A stretch of DNA of 55,478 nucleotides from the NCBI RefSeq assembly GCF_017312725.1, contig NZ_BOPO01000143.1, positions 1 to 55,478 on the forward strand. The letters run 5' to 3'. This DNA comes from Actinocatenispora comari. Lineage in GTDB: Bacteria > Actinomycetota > Actinomycetes > Mycobacteriales > Micromonosporaceae. Of this stretch, positions 16,156 through 25,584 are shown one piece after another; the stretch's first letter is position 1, and each line of letters begins with the position of its first letter. Both the position numbers and the translations under genes were made by a program. The notes beneath the pieces are model-generated. The model was not told the DNA's origin, ran no database searches, and saw only the letters and a program-made list of their open reading frames with translations.

Positions 16156-16578
16156 CTAGTGCGCCGGGCCGCAGCCCACGACTTCGGCTGTGTACGCCTG
16201 GCGGGACGTGTGCAGCGAATAGGCCACGGTGTCGTGGCCCGCACCCGCCGGAACCGCCACGTCGGCCCTGCCCACCTCGGCGCCGTCGTAGGCGCGGGAC
16301 CGGACCGTACAGCTGGTCGCCTTGTCGTCGGGGCGCGTGATCCGCAGGGTCATCGTCACCGTGGACGAACTCACCACCGCCGAACGCACCACCTGGGCCT
16401 GGTATTCCGACTCTCCGTACTGCTGGTAGTAGCCGACGGAGACGACCAGGCCCGCCACGAGAACCCCGGCAATCAGCACCGGAAGCACCCATCGCGGCGT
16501 CGCGCGACGCTCCCGCCGGTGGCCGTAACGGCCCGGCGGGAATGTCGGCGTCGTCACGCCGCTCCGGATGCTGGTCAC
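16156..16578 (-). CDS. DUF4307 single-pass membrane protein
   Basis: A 140-residue protein with a basic N-terminus (PPGRYGHRRERRATPR), one transmembrane helix near residues 32-54 (VLPVLIAGVLVAGLVVSVGY) and an extracytoplasmic beta-rich domain. It matches DUF4307, the protein found between greA and mca in mycobacteria (Rv1081c as I recall). Two cysteines in the outer domain, CTVRSRAY and VVGCGPAH, could form a disulfide. Function is unknown. GTG 16578 has GAGGAC about nine bases upstream; it is divergent from mca. Confidence 0.8.
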   Translation of the reverse strand: MTSIRSGVTTPTFPPGRYGHRRERRATPRWVLPVLIAGVLVAGLVVSVGYYQQYGESEYQAQVVRSAVVSSSTVTMTLRITRPDDKATSCTVRSRAYDGAEVGRADVAVPAGAGHDTVAYSLHTSRQAYTAEVVGCGPAH

Positions 16579-16742
16579 GATCGATGTCCTCGCAGTGTTG
16601 TCAGATGCGTCGGCAAGAATGCTGTACCGACGCCCCAGGGACAGCGGTTCCATCATGCCAGCGAGACCTGGTAAAGCCAGCCGGCCGTGCGCCGGCCGGC
16701 TGGATATGGGCTAAGTCACACGATGAGTTTCGAGGAGCATAC

Positions 16743-17615
16743 GTGTCCGGTGATCTCCGCCTGATGGCGGTGCACGCACACCCCGACGACGAGTCCAGCA
16801 AGGGCGCCGCCATGATGGCGCGGTACGCGCGGGAGGGCGTCGAGGTCATGGTCGCCACCTGCACCGGCGGCGAGCGCGGCGACGTGCTCAACCCGAAGAT
16901 GGACCGCCCCGAGGTGTGGCGCGACCTGGCCGAGATCCGGTCGAAGGAGATGGCGGCGGCGCGCGAGATCCTCGGCGTGCAGCAGGCCTGGCTCGGCTTC
17001 GTCGACTCCGGCTACCTGGAGGGCTACACCCCCGCCCGGGTCGACGAGCTGCCCGAGGACTCGTTCGCCCGGGTGCCGGTGGAGGTCGCCGCGGCGCCGC
17101 TGGTGCGGCTGATCCGCGAGTTCCGGCCGCAGGTCGTCACCACCTACGACGAGCAGGGCGGCTACCCGCACGCCGACCACATCATGTGCCACACGGTGAC
17201 GATGGAGGCGTTCGAGGCCGCCGGCGACCCGGAGCGGTACCAGGAGTTCGGCGAGCCGTGGCAGCCGAGCAAGCTCTACTACGACATGGGGTTCAGCAAG
17301 GACCGCATCCTGGCCCAGCACGAGGCGATGCTCGCCGCCGGGCTGGAGTCGCCGTGGGCCGAGGCGATCGAGAAGTGGGACTGGAGCCGGGACAAGGGCG
17401 GCCGGGTGACCACCCGGGTGCCGTGCGGGGAGTACTTCTCGATCCGGGACGACGCGCTGCGGGCGCACGCCACCCAGGTCGACCCGGACGGGCAGTGGTT
17501 CCGGGTGCCGCTCGACATCCAGCAGAAGGTGTGGCCGACCGAGGACTTCGAGCTGGCGAAATCGCTGGTCGAGACGTCCCTGCCGGAGGACGACCTGTTC
17601 GCCGGGCTGCGCTGA
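16743..17615 (+). CDS. mca: Mycothiol S-conjugate amidase Mca
   Basis: A 290-residue zinc amidase that cleaves mycothiol S-conjugates to a mercapturic acid and GlcN-Ins, detoxifying electrophiles. Zinc ligands are recognisable in VHAHPDDESSKG (H13, D16) and YPHADHIMCH (H143 or H146). The C-terminal HATQVDPDGQWFRVP is typical of Mca rather than MshB. GTG 16743 is preceded by GAGGAG. Its presence implies that this organism makes mycothiol, a mark of Actinobacteria. The small membrane protein gene follows in the same direction. Confidence 0.95.
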   Translation: MSGDLRLMAVHAHPDDESSKGAAMMARYAREGVEVMVATCTGGERGDVLNPKMDRPEVWRDLAEIRSKEMAAAREILGVQQAWLGFVDSGYLEGYTPARVDELPEDSFARVPVEVAAAPLVRLIREFRPQVVTTYDEQGGYPHADHIMCHTVTMEAFEAAGDPERYQEFGEPWQPSKLYYDMGFSKDRILAQHEAMLAAGLESPWAEAIEKWDWSRDKGGRVTTRVPCGEYFSIRDDALRAHATQVDPDGQWFRVPLDIQQKVWPTEDFELAKSLVETSLPEDDLFAGLR

Positions 17616-17716
17616 TCCGGCACCTGTCCCAGGCGTACCGTTGACGCACCGGCCGGCGCAGCAGCGACGGCGCCGGCCGATGCGTGGAATGCGCCGAGGG
17701 TGTGGAGGTGCCGACG

Positions 17717-18100
17717 ATGTCCGTGCTCGCTGCCGGGTCGGCCGTGGTCGGCGCAGTGTCGTCGGTGCAGGCGGTGTCGCCGGTGCGGGCGCTGCCGCTG
17801 GCGAAGAACAACTTCGGCGACACCGAGGCCGGCGGCATGGCCGGGCCGCTGGGCCTGGTCGTGATCATCCTGCTGGCGATCGCCACCGTGCTGCTGATCC
17901 GCAACATGAACCGACGGTTGCGTCGCCTGCCCGCTCGGTTCGACGATGGTTCGACATCCGAGCAGCCCCTCCCGCTCGACGAGGTTTCGGGGCAGGATCA
18001 CACGGGCGAGGACCATTCCGGTGGCGACCATCCCGAGCAGAGCGAGGCGGCCGGTGATGCGGAGGCGAGCAGCCAGTCGGGTTCGACCGACCAGCGCTGA
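17717..18100 (+). CDS. Small single-pass membrane protein (mca-downstream family)
   Basis: A 127-residue protein with an N-terminal hydrophobic stretch, a second strong helix around residues 43-61 (GPLGLVVIILLAIATVLLIR) and the basic anchor NMNRRLRRLPARF. A Ser/Glu/Asp-rich hydrophilic tail follows (DHTGEDHSGGDHPEQSE). The helix plus RNMNRRLRRLP corresponds to the small protein encoded after mca in mycobacteria (Rv1083). Function is unknown. ATG 17717 has GGAGG eight bases upstream. It may be co-transcribed with mca, 101 bases away. Confidence 0.75.
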   Translation: MSVLAAGSAVVGAVSSVQAVSPVRALPLAKNNFGDTEAGGMAGPLGLVVIILLAIATVLLIRNMNRRLRRLPARFDDGSTSEQPLPLDEVSGQDHTGEDHSGGDHPEQSEAAGDAEASSQSGSTDQR

Positions 18101-18388
18101 CCGTGTGCCGTCGGTACGCCACGCGAAGTCGCCCCTGTTTCACTCTCTGAGTAGATTTACTCCGACCGTTTTGTCGGACTGCGCCCCTTCGGCCGCTTCG
18201 GTACCATCGATCGGGTCACATCGGCCGGTTTTCCAATTCCGATTGATACCGGACATCCCTACTCTCATGGCGGGGAGGTGCCGGACCCTTTCTGCCGTAC
18301 CGAGAAGGGGGGTGCACCGCTCATGCGTGAGGTCAGCTGGGGATGACGGCGCTGCCGACGCGGCGCGGGTGTGGGAGGAGGCAGGCGG
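18101..18388 (+). other. Gene-free upstream region of the GGDEF-EAL gene
   Basis: No gene was seen. It is less G+C-rich than its surroundings. TCCGAC-CGTTTT-GTCGGA (18161-18178) is a 6-bp hairpin, which could be a weak terminator or leader structure. GGAGGAG at 18373-18379 is the Shine-Dalgarno sequence of the next gene. No known riboswitch consensus was recognised. Confidence 0.4.
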
Positions 18389-20878
18389 ATGAAGTCCGTC
18401 CGGCCCTTCTCCGGCTCGGTGCCGGGCGGGTTGCGCGTCCTGGTGGCCGTGTCCTGCCTGGTGGCGCTGGCGATCGCCGGTGGTGCGATCGCCGGGGCCG
18501 AGCACCCACCCGGGCCCTACCGTTTCCTTGCCACGATCGGTCTGTTCGCTCTCGCCCGCAGTGTCGCGCTCTGGATCCGCGCAGGTAGTCAGCGGCTCGG
18601 CGTGCACTGGGGCGAGGCGGCGCTGCTCGTCGGCATGTGTCTGCTGCCGCCGCACTGGCTGGTCGCGGTCGTCCCGGTCGGAGTCCTGGCCGGCGGCCTG
18701 ATCAGCGGTGCGGCGCCGATCAAGGCGCTGTACAACACGGCCGCGGCCACCATCGGGGTGGCCGCGGCCTGCTCCGTCGCCGCCGCACTCGGTGGGGTCG
18801 GCGACGTGCCGCCGCTCACCGCGCGCACCGGGCTGGCGCTGGCCGCCGGCGGCGTGACATACTGGCTGGTCAGCTTCCCGTTCGCGGCGGCGGCGATCTG
18901 GCTGACGGCCGGTCGCACCCGGGCCCGCGACGCGGTGTTCAGCAACCTGAGCGCGAAGCTCGTCATGCTCGCCGGCAACATCACGCTCGGGCTGGTCGCG
19001 GTCGGGCTCGGCCTCGCCGACTTCCGCTACCTCGCCGCCGGGCCGCCGCTGATCTGGCTGCTGCACGAGGTGTACACGGCGCGGATGCGGGCCGGCGACG
19101 AGCGCCGGGCCTGGCAGGAACTGGCCGGCGCGGTGCACGCGATGAGCCGGCTGGACGTGTCCGGGGTGGTGTCCGCGGCCGCGGCCGGCGCGCACCGGCT
19201 GTTCTCGCCGGAGTCGGTCGAGGTCGCGGTGTGCCGCTCCGGCGCACCGACCCAGCGGTACCGCAGCGACACCGCCGGCGAGGTCCACCAGGTCACCGAA
19301 TCGCCGCTGGACGGCACCGGGGTGCTCGTGCACGAGCTGTCCGTCGGTGCGGAGACGGTCGGTGAGCTGCGGGTCCGGTTCCACGATCCGAGCACGGTCG
19401 GCGCCCGGGAACGGCTGGCGCTGTCCGCGTTCGCCGACGCGCTCGGCGCCGCGCTGCACAACGCGTCCTCGCACGCCCGGCTGCAGGAGATGGCCGACCG
19501 CAAGGCGTACGAGGCGGAGCACGACCTGCTCACCGGCCTGGTGAACCGGATCAAGCTGCTGGAGTACGGCGACGAGCAGCTGCGGGTGGAGCCGGACGAG
19601 GACCCGCGCGAGGTGGCGCTGCTGCTGCTCGACCTGGACCACTTCAAGGACGTCAACGACACCCTCGGGCACGCCGCCGGCGACCAGCTGCTGCGGGCGA
19701 TCGCCACCACGCTGTCCGCCCGGGTCGAGTCGGACGAGATGCTGGCCCGGCTCGGCGGGGACGAGTTCGCGCTGCTCATCCCGTCCCCGCCGGTGTGGCG
19801 GCAGGGCTCCGAGTACGCCGCAGAACGGGCCCGGCAGCTCGCCGCCGCGCTGGCCGCGCCGGTGGAGATCGCCGGGGTAGCGCTGTCGGTGGAGGCGGCG
19901 ATCGGGGTGGCCGCGGTGCCGGCCGGCGGCTGCGTCATGGCCGAGCTGCTCCGCCGCGCCGACGTGGCCATGTACCAGGCGAAACGCACCGGCCGGGCGA
20001 TCTGCCGGTACGACCCGGCGCGGGATGCGGCGAGCACCGACCGGCTGGCGCTGCTGGCCGAGCTGCGCGCCGCGCTGGCGGTCGACGACCAGCTGATCCT
20101 GCACGTCCAGCCGGCGATCGACCTCGCGTCGGGGGAGCCGACCGGGGCCGAGGCGCTGATCCGGTGGCAGCACCCGCGGCGCGGGCTGATCGGCCCGGGC
20201 GAGTTCGTCGGGGTGGTCGAGCAGAGCGAGCTGGTCGGCCCGTTCACCCGGTACGTGCTGGACGTCGCGCTCGGCGTGATGTCCCGCTGGGGCGCGGAGG
20301 GGCTCGACATCCCGGTCGCGGTGAACATGTCGGCGCGCAGCCTGCTGGACCGCAACCTGCCGGCCGACGTGGCCGAGCTGCTCGGCCGGCACCACGTGCC
20401 GCCGGAGCGGCTGGTCCTGGAGATCACCGAGACGGTGATGATGACCGAGCTGGACATCATCGACGACGTGCTGGCCGGGCTGCGGGCGCTCGGCGTGCGG
20501 CTGTCGGTGGACGACTTCGGCACCGGGTACTCGTCGCTGACGTTCCTGGCCCGGTTCGAGGTCGACGAGGTCAAGGTCGACCAGGAGTTCGTGGCCCGGA
20601 TGGGCGAGGCGCCGGAGGCCGAGGCGATCGTCCGGTCCACCGTGGAGCTCGGGCGCGCGCTGGGGCTGCGGGTGGTCGCCGAGGGCGTCGAGACCGCGGA
20701 GCAGAAGGCGGCGCTGTCCGCGATGGGCTGCGAGGCCGGCCAGGGCTACCACTTCTTCCCGCCGATGCCGGCGGACAAGACCGCGAAGGTGCTCTGGACG
20801 CTGCGCCAGGCGGCCACCTCGCGCGGCGCGCAGGTGATCCCGCTGTCCGGCCGGACCGCCCAGCCCGGCCAGGAGTAG
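18389..20878 (+). CDS. Membrane-bound GGDEF-EAL protein (cyclic di-GMP turnover)
   Basis: An 829-residue multidomain protein. Residues about 10-230 contain multiple membrane helices. A GAF-like segment (about 240-365) follows, then a GGDEF diguanylate cyclase domain with intact LARLGGDEF near residue 455 and an EAL phosphodiesterase domain with EALIRW near 587, NMSARSLLD, EITETVMM and DDFGTGYSSL near 707. Both signature motifs are intact, so either activity is possible. The usual inhibitory RxxD motif before GGDEF reads VESD, so a canonical I-site seems absent. The signal it senses is unknown. ATG 18389 follows GGAGGAG. Confidence 0.9.
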   Translation: MKSVRPFSGSVPGGLRVLVAVSCLVALAIAGGAIAGAEHPPGPYRFLATIGLFALARSVALWIRAGSQRLGVHWGEAALLVGMCLLPPHWLVAVVPVGVLAGGLISGAAPIKALYNTAAATIGVAAACSVAAALGGVGDVPPLTARTGLALAAGGVTYWLVSFPFAAAAIWLTAGRTRARDAVFSNLSAKLVMLAGNITLGLVAVGLGLADFRYLAAGPPLIWLLHEVYTARMRAGDERRAWQELAGAVHAMSRLDVSGVVSAAAAGAHRLFSPESVEVAVCRSGAPTQRYRSDTAGEVHQVTESPLDGTGVLVHELSVGAETVGELRVRFHDPSTVGARERLALSAFADALGAALHNASSHARLQEMADRKAYEAEHDLLTGLVNRIKLLEYGDEQLRVEPDEDPREVALLLLDLDHFKDVNDTLGHAAGDQLLRAIATTLSARVESDEMLARLGGDEFALLIPSPPVWRQGSEYAAERARQLAAALAAPVEIAGVALSVEAAIGVAAVPAGGCVMAELLRRADVAMYQAKRTGRAICRYDPARDAASTDRLALLAELRAALAVDDQLILHVQPAIDLASGEPTGAEALIRWQHPRRGLIGPGEFVGVVEQSELVGPFTRYVLDVALGVMSRWGAEGLDIPVAVNMSARSLLDRNLPADVAELLGRHHVPPERLVLEITETVMMTELDIIDDVLAGLRALGVRLSVDDFGTGYSSLTFLARFEVDEVKVDQEFVARMGEAPEAEAIVRSTVELGRALGLRVVAEGVETAEQKAALSAMGCEAGQGYHFFPPMPADKTAKVLWTLRQAATSRGAQVIPLSGRTAQPGQE

Positions 20879-20905
20879 CCCGGTGGCGTGCGTCCGGTCC
20901 GGCGA

Positions 20906-20985
20906 TTGACTGCCCGGTACGGCCTGGCTAGGTTGAGCCACCTGTGGTCGGGCGCGCCCCGCGGACGCCACAGGTGGAGGCGGAC
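20906..20985 (+). promoter_or_regulatory. GH43 promoter and 5' stem-loop covering the ribosome-binding site
   Basis: TTGACT (20906-20911), 17 bases, then TAGGTT (20929-20934) is a good vegetative promoter, placing transcription start near 20941. CCACCTGTGG (20938-20947) and CCACAGGTGG (20968-20977) are perfect 10-bp inverted complements with a 20-base spacer. The 3' arm includes the AGGTGG part of the Shine-Dalgarno region AGGTGGAGG. It may be an RNA hairpin, or a DNA operator for a sugar-responsive repressor. Confidence 0.6.
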
Positions 20986-22698
20986 ATGCGCAGGACGCGG
21001 ATCGCTGGCATCGCGGTGTTGCTGTTGGCGTTGCTCGCCGGGACGCCGATGACGGCGGCGGCGCACGGCCGGCCCGCACCGCCGCACCGCACCAACGCCA
21101 CCTACTTCAACTCGGCGAGCGTCGACGCCGCGGACCCGTTCGTGCTGTACGACAAGGCGAGCGGCAGCTACTACGCCTACTCCACCGACGGTGCGGACCG
21201 CGGCTGGCACTTCGCGATCTACCGGTCCGCGGACCTCGCCACGTGGCAGAAGGTGCCGGGTGGTGCGCTGCCGGCGAACGACGCGAACCAGTGGGGCAAC
21301 ACCTGGTTCTGGGCGCCGGAGGTCTACCACAACCCGAAGACCGGCCTGTACTTCCTGTTCTACGCGGCGCGGTCGGATGCGAACGCCGCGAAGTGGTTCG
21401 GCTACGCCGACTTCGAGGAGCCGTGCAAGGTCGGTGTGGCGGTGTCGCGCTCCCCGGCCGGCCCGTTCCACGACATCGCGAACCAGCCGATCGACTACTG
21501 GCCGTACGACCCGAACTACCACGACGTCAACCTGATCATGGGGCCGGACCAGAAGAAGCCGCCGGCCACCGAGGCCGAGGGGCAGACCGCGCCGCTCGGC
21601 ACGTACCTGCCGTTCATCGATCCGAACGTGTTCTTCGACCGGGACGGCCGGATCTACCTGTACTTCTCCCGCAACGCGTACCGGAACTGGGTGTGGGACG
21701 ACGACCTCGGCAAGTACGTCGAGGAGTCGAACATCTACGCGGTCGAGCTGACCGGCGACTGGTGGCGGGATCCGAGCGGGCAGACCATGCCGACGATCGC
21801 GCCGAACTACCGCGACGCGAACCGGCCGGCCGGAGACACCGGTGCGCGCAAGGACGGGTACGTGCGCGTCCTCGACTACGACCACGACAAGCAGTCGTGG
21901 GAGAACGCCGACGTGAACGACTACGCGAAGACCAACGGCCAGAACAAGGACCGCCGCTGGGAGGAGGGCTCGACGACCTGGGCCCGCACCGTGCACGGCC
22001 GGACGGTCTACTACCTCACCTACTCGGCGAACAACTGGCAGACCCCCGAGTACGGGGTGGGCTACGCGACCGCCGACAGCCCGCTCGGCCCGTGGCACAA
22101 GCACCCCGGCAACCCGGTGCTGAGCCAGAACGCGACGCTCGGCATGTACTCGACCGGGCACGGCAGCATCGTCGCCTCGCCGGACGGGAGCCAGCTGTAC
22201 TACGTGCACCACGGCCGGCCGACCGCGACGACGCCGGACCGCCGGCTCTACACCGAGCGGCTCGCGTTCGACCCGAGGCACCCGGACGCGGACGGCAACC
22301 CGACGCTGCGGATCGAGCAGTCCACCGGCGACGAGCCGATCCCGTCCGGCGTCGCACCGTACGCCATCGACGCCTCGGTGTCGGCGCTGACGCTGGCTGC
22401 GGGCGGTACGCAGCAGGTCACCGCCGACGTCCGGAACGCCGACGGTGGTGCGCTGGCACTGACCAACCCGCTGAACCGGGTCACCGCCACCATCGGCGAC
22501 CCGTCCGTGGCGACGCTGTCCGACGCGACCGGAGCCGGCGTGCAGGTACGGGCGCTGCGTGCCGGCCACACCTGGCTGCGCCTGACGTACCAGCGGCAAC
22601 GCGCCGACGGCAGCTACGCCACCGTGCTCGACCGCGGCCCCGGCAACCCGGGCCCGGTCACCGTCACCGTCCGCGTCACGGTCACCGCGACACCCTGA
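20986..22698 (+). CDS. Secreted GH43-family glycoside hydrolase with C-terminal Ig-like domain
   Basis: A 570-residue exported enzyme. The signal peptide spans about residues 1-26 (AVLLLALLAGTPMTAAA). The five-bladed propeller of family GH43 covers about 40-460. Candidate catalytic residues are D50 in DAADPFVLYD (base), D212 in FIDPNVFFD (pKa modulator) and E326/E327 in WEEGSTTW (acid). Residues about 470-570 form a bacterial Ig-like beta-sandwich. GH43 enzymes attack arabinan, xylan or related plant polysaccharides; specificity cannot be read. No other carbohydrate gene is adjacent. ATG 20986 follows GGTGGAGG, which is part of a stem-loop. Confidence 0.85.
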   Translation: MRRTRIAGIAVLLLALLAGTPMTAAAHGRPAPPHRTNATYFNSASVDAADPFVLYDKASGSYYAYSTDGADRGWHFAIYRSADLATWQKVPGGALPANDANQWGNTWFWAPEVYHNPKTGLYFLFYAARSDANAAKWFGYADFEEPCKVGVAVSRSPAGPFHDIANQPIDYWPYDPNYHDVNLIMGPDQKKPPATEAEGQTAPLGTYLPFIDPNVFFDRDGRIYLYFSRNAYRNWVWDDDLGKYVEESNIYAVELTGDWWRDPSGQTMPTIAPNYRDANRPAGDTGARKDGYVRVLDYDHDKQSWENADVNDYAKTNGQNKDRRWEEGSTTWARTVHGRTVYYLTYSANNWQTPEYGVGYATADSPLGPWHKHPGNPVLSQNATLGMYSTGHGSIVASPDGSQLYYVHHGRPTATTPDRRLYTERLAFDPRHPDADGNPTLRIEQSTGDEPIPSGVAPYAIDASVSALTLAAGGTQQVTADVRNADGGALALTNPLNRVTATIGDPSVATLSDATGAGVQVRALRAGHTWLRLTYQRQRADGSYATVLDRGPGNPGPVTVTVRVTVTATP

Positions 22699-22782
22699 CG
22701 GCAGCGCCGGGCAGCCGGGGCCGGCGGAGGCGGTCGGGCCGGCCCGCCGGCGGCGCCGCGGGTGGCGTGTGACGATGGGGTG

Positions 22783-24849
<2,067 letters not shown>

Positions 24850-24944
24850 CGGCACCGCGCGCCGGGCGTGCGGCAGGGGGTGGACCGAGCGGCCGCGACC
24901 GGCCCCGGCGGCTGGGCCCGAACGGCCCGGCCGCGAAACCCTCG

Positions 24945-25122
24945 GACCCGGAACGTTCGGGCCTGCAACGTTCGGGCCGGGAACGGCCGGGACTGGGAAC
25001 GGCCGGGGCCGGGAACGGCCGGGACTGGGAACGGCCGGGACTGGGAACGGCCGGGACTGGGAACGGCCGGGACTGGGAACGGCCGGGGCCTGGAACGGCC
25101 GGGGCCGGGAACGGTCAGGCCT
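24945..25122. repeat. 16-bp tandem repeat array between convergent genes
   Basis: Nine units of GGGAACGGCCGGGACT (variants end GGGGCC) run from 24979 to about 25122, preceded by degenerate copies (GGAACGTTCGGGCCT type) from about 24945. The array fills most of the gap after the YyaL-type gene and includes the stop codon (25115-25117) of the converging SnoaL/NTF2 gene. Confidence 0.9.
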
Positions 25123-25426
25123 GGCCGGTCTCGAAGCGGCTGATCCGGCCGTCCGCGACGACGAAGTGCCACCGGGTGTCCATCGCGCCCCAGGTGGAGT
25201 TGGTGTAACGGACGAGCAGGTCGAGGCCGTCGTCGGACTCCGACTCGACGGACATTTTCCCGTCACTGGTGAAGATCTCCCGCTCGGTCCAGTCGCGCAG
25301 ATCCCGGTCGGTGCCGTCGTCGGACATCGTCGCGTCGGGAGTGAGGGCCGCGGTCAGCGCCGCCCGGTCGCCGGCGTTGACCGCCGCGACGAACCGCCGC
25401 ACCTCCGGCCGCGATGGCTCGATCAT
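25115..25426 (-). CDS. Small SnoaL/NTF2-like protein
   Basis: A 103-residue NTF2-like protein. It has RPEVRRFVAAVNAGDRAALTAALTPDATMSDDG (quoted in part: FVAAVNAGDRAALTAAL) and the middle WTEREIFTSDGKMSVES. It ends in strands WHFVVADGRISRFETGQA. Function is unknown. ATG 25426 is preceded by GAGGAGGGA on the minus strand. It is divergent from the asparagine-synthase-like fusion gene with a palindrome between them. The last residues are encoded by the edge of the 16-bp repeat array, so the C-terminus may vary between strains. Confidence 0.75.
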   Translation of the reverse strand: MIEPSRPEVRRFVAAVNAGDRAALTAALTPDATMSDDGTDRDLRDWTEREIFTSDGKMSVESESDDGLDLLVRYTNSTWGAMDTRWHFVVADGRISRFETGQA

Positions 25427-25533
25427 GGGTCCCTCCTCGCACGAAGTACCGGGTTCCGACGGTAGACGGACGGCGCGGCTCACCGCCCGGATTCGGCGCA
25501 TCGTCCGTCGGTGACGCCGGAGAAGTCCGTCCG

Positions 25534-25553
25534 TGATCGCATATGTACGATCA
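25534..25553. promoter_or_regulatory. Palindrome between the SnoaL/NTF2 gene and the fusion gene
   Basis: TGATCG-CATATGTA-CGATCA is a perfect 6-bp inverted repeat with an A+T-rich 8-base spacer containing CATATG, 31 bases before ATG 25585. It is a possible operator in the divergent promoter region. Confidence 0.45.
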
Positions 25554-25584
25554 GTCATCGCCCGATCGATGGAGATGACGCCAG

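Noticed and set aside
24945-25122. CRISPR array
   Set aside because: Units are contiguous 16-bp tandem copies with no unique spacers, and no cas gene is in the window.
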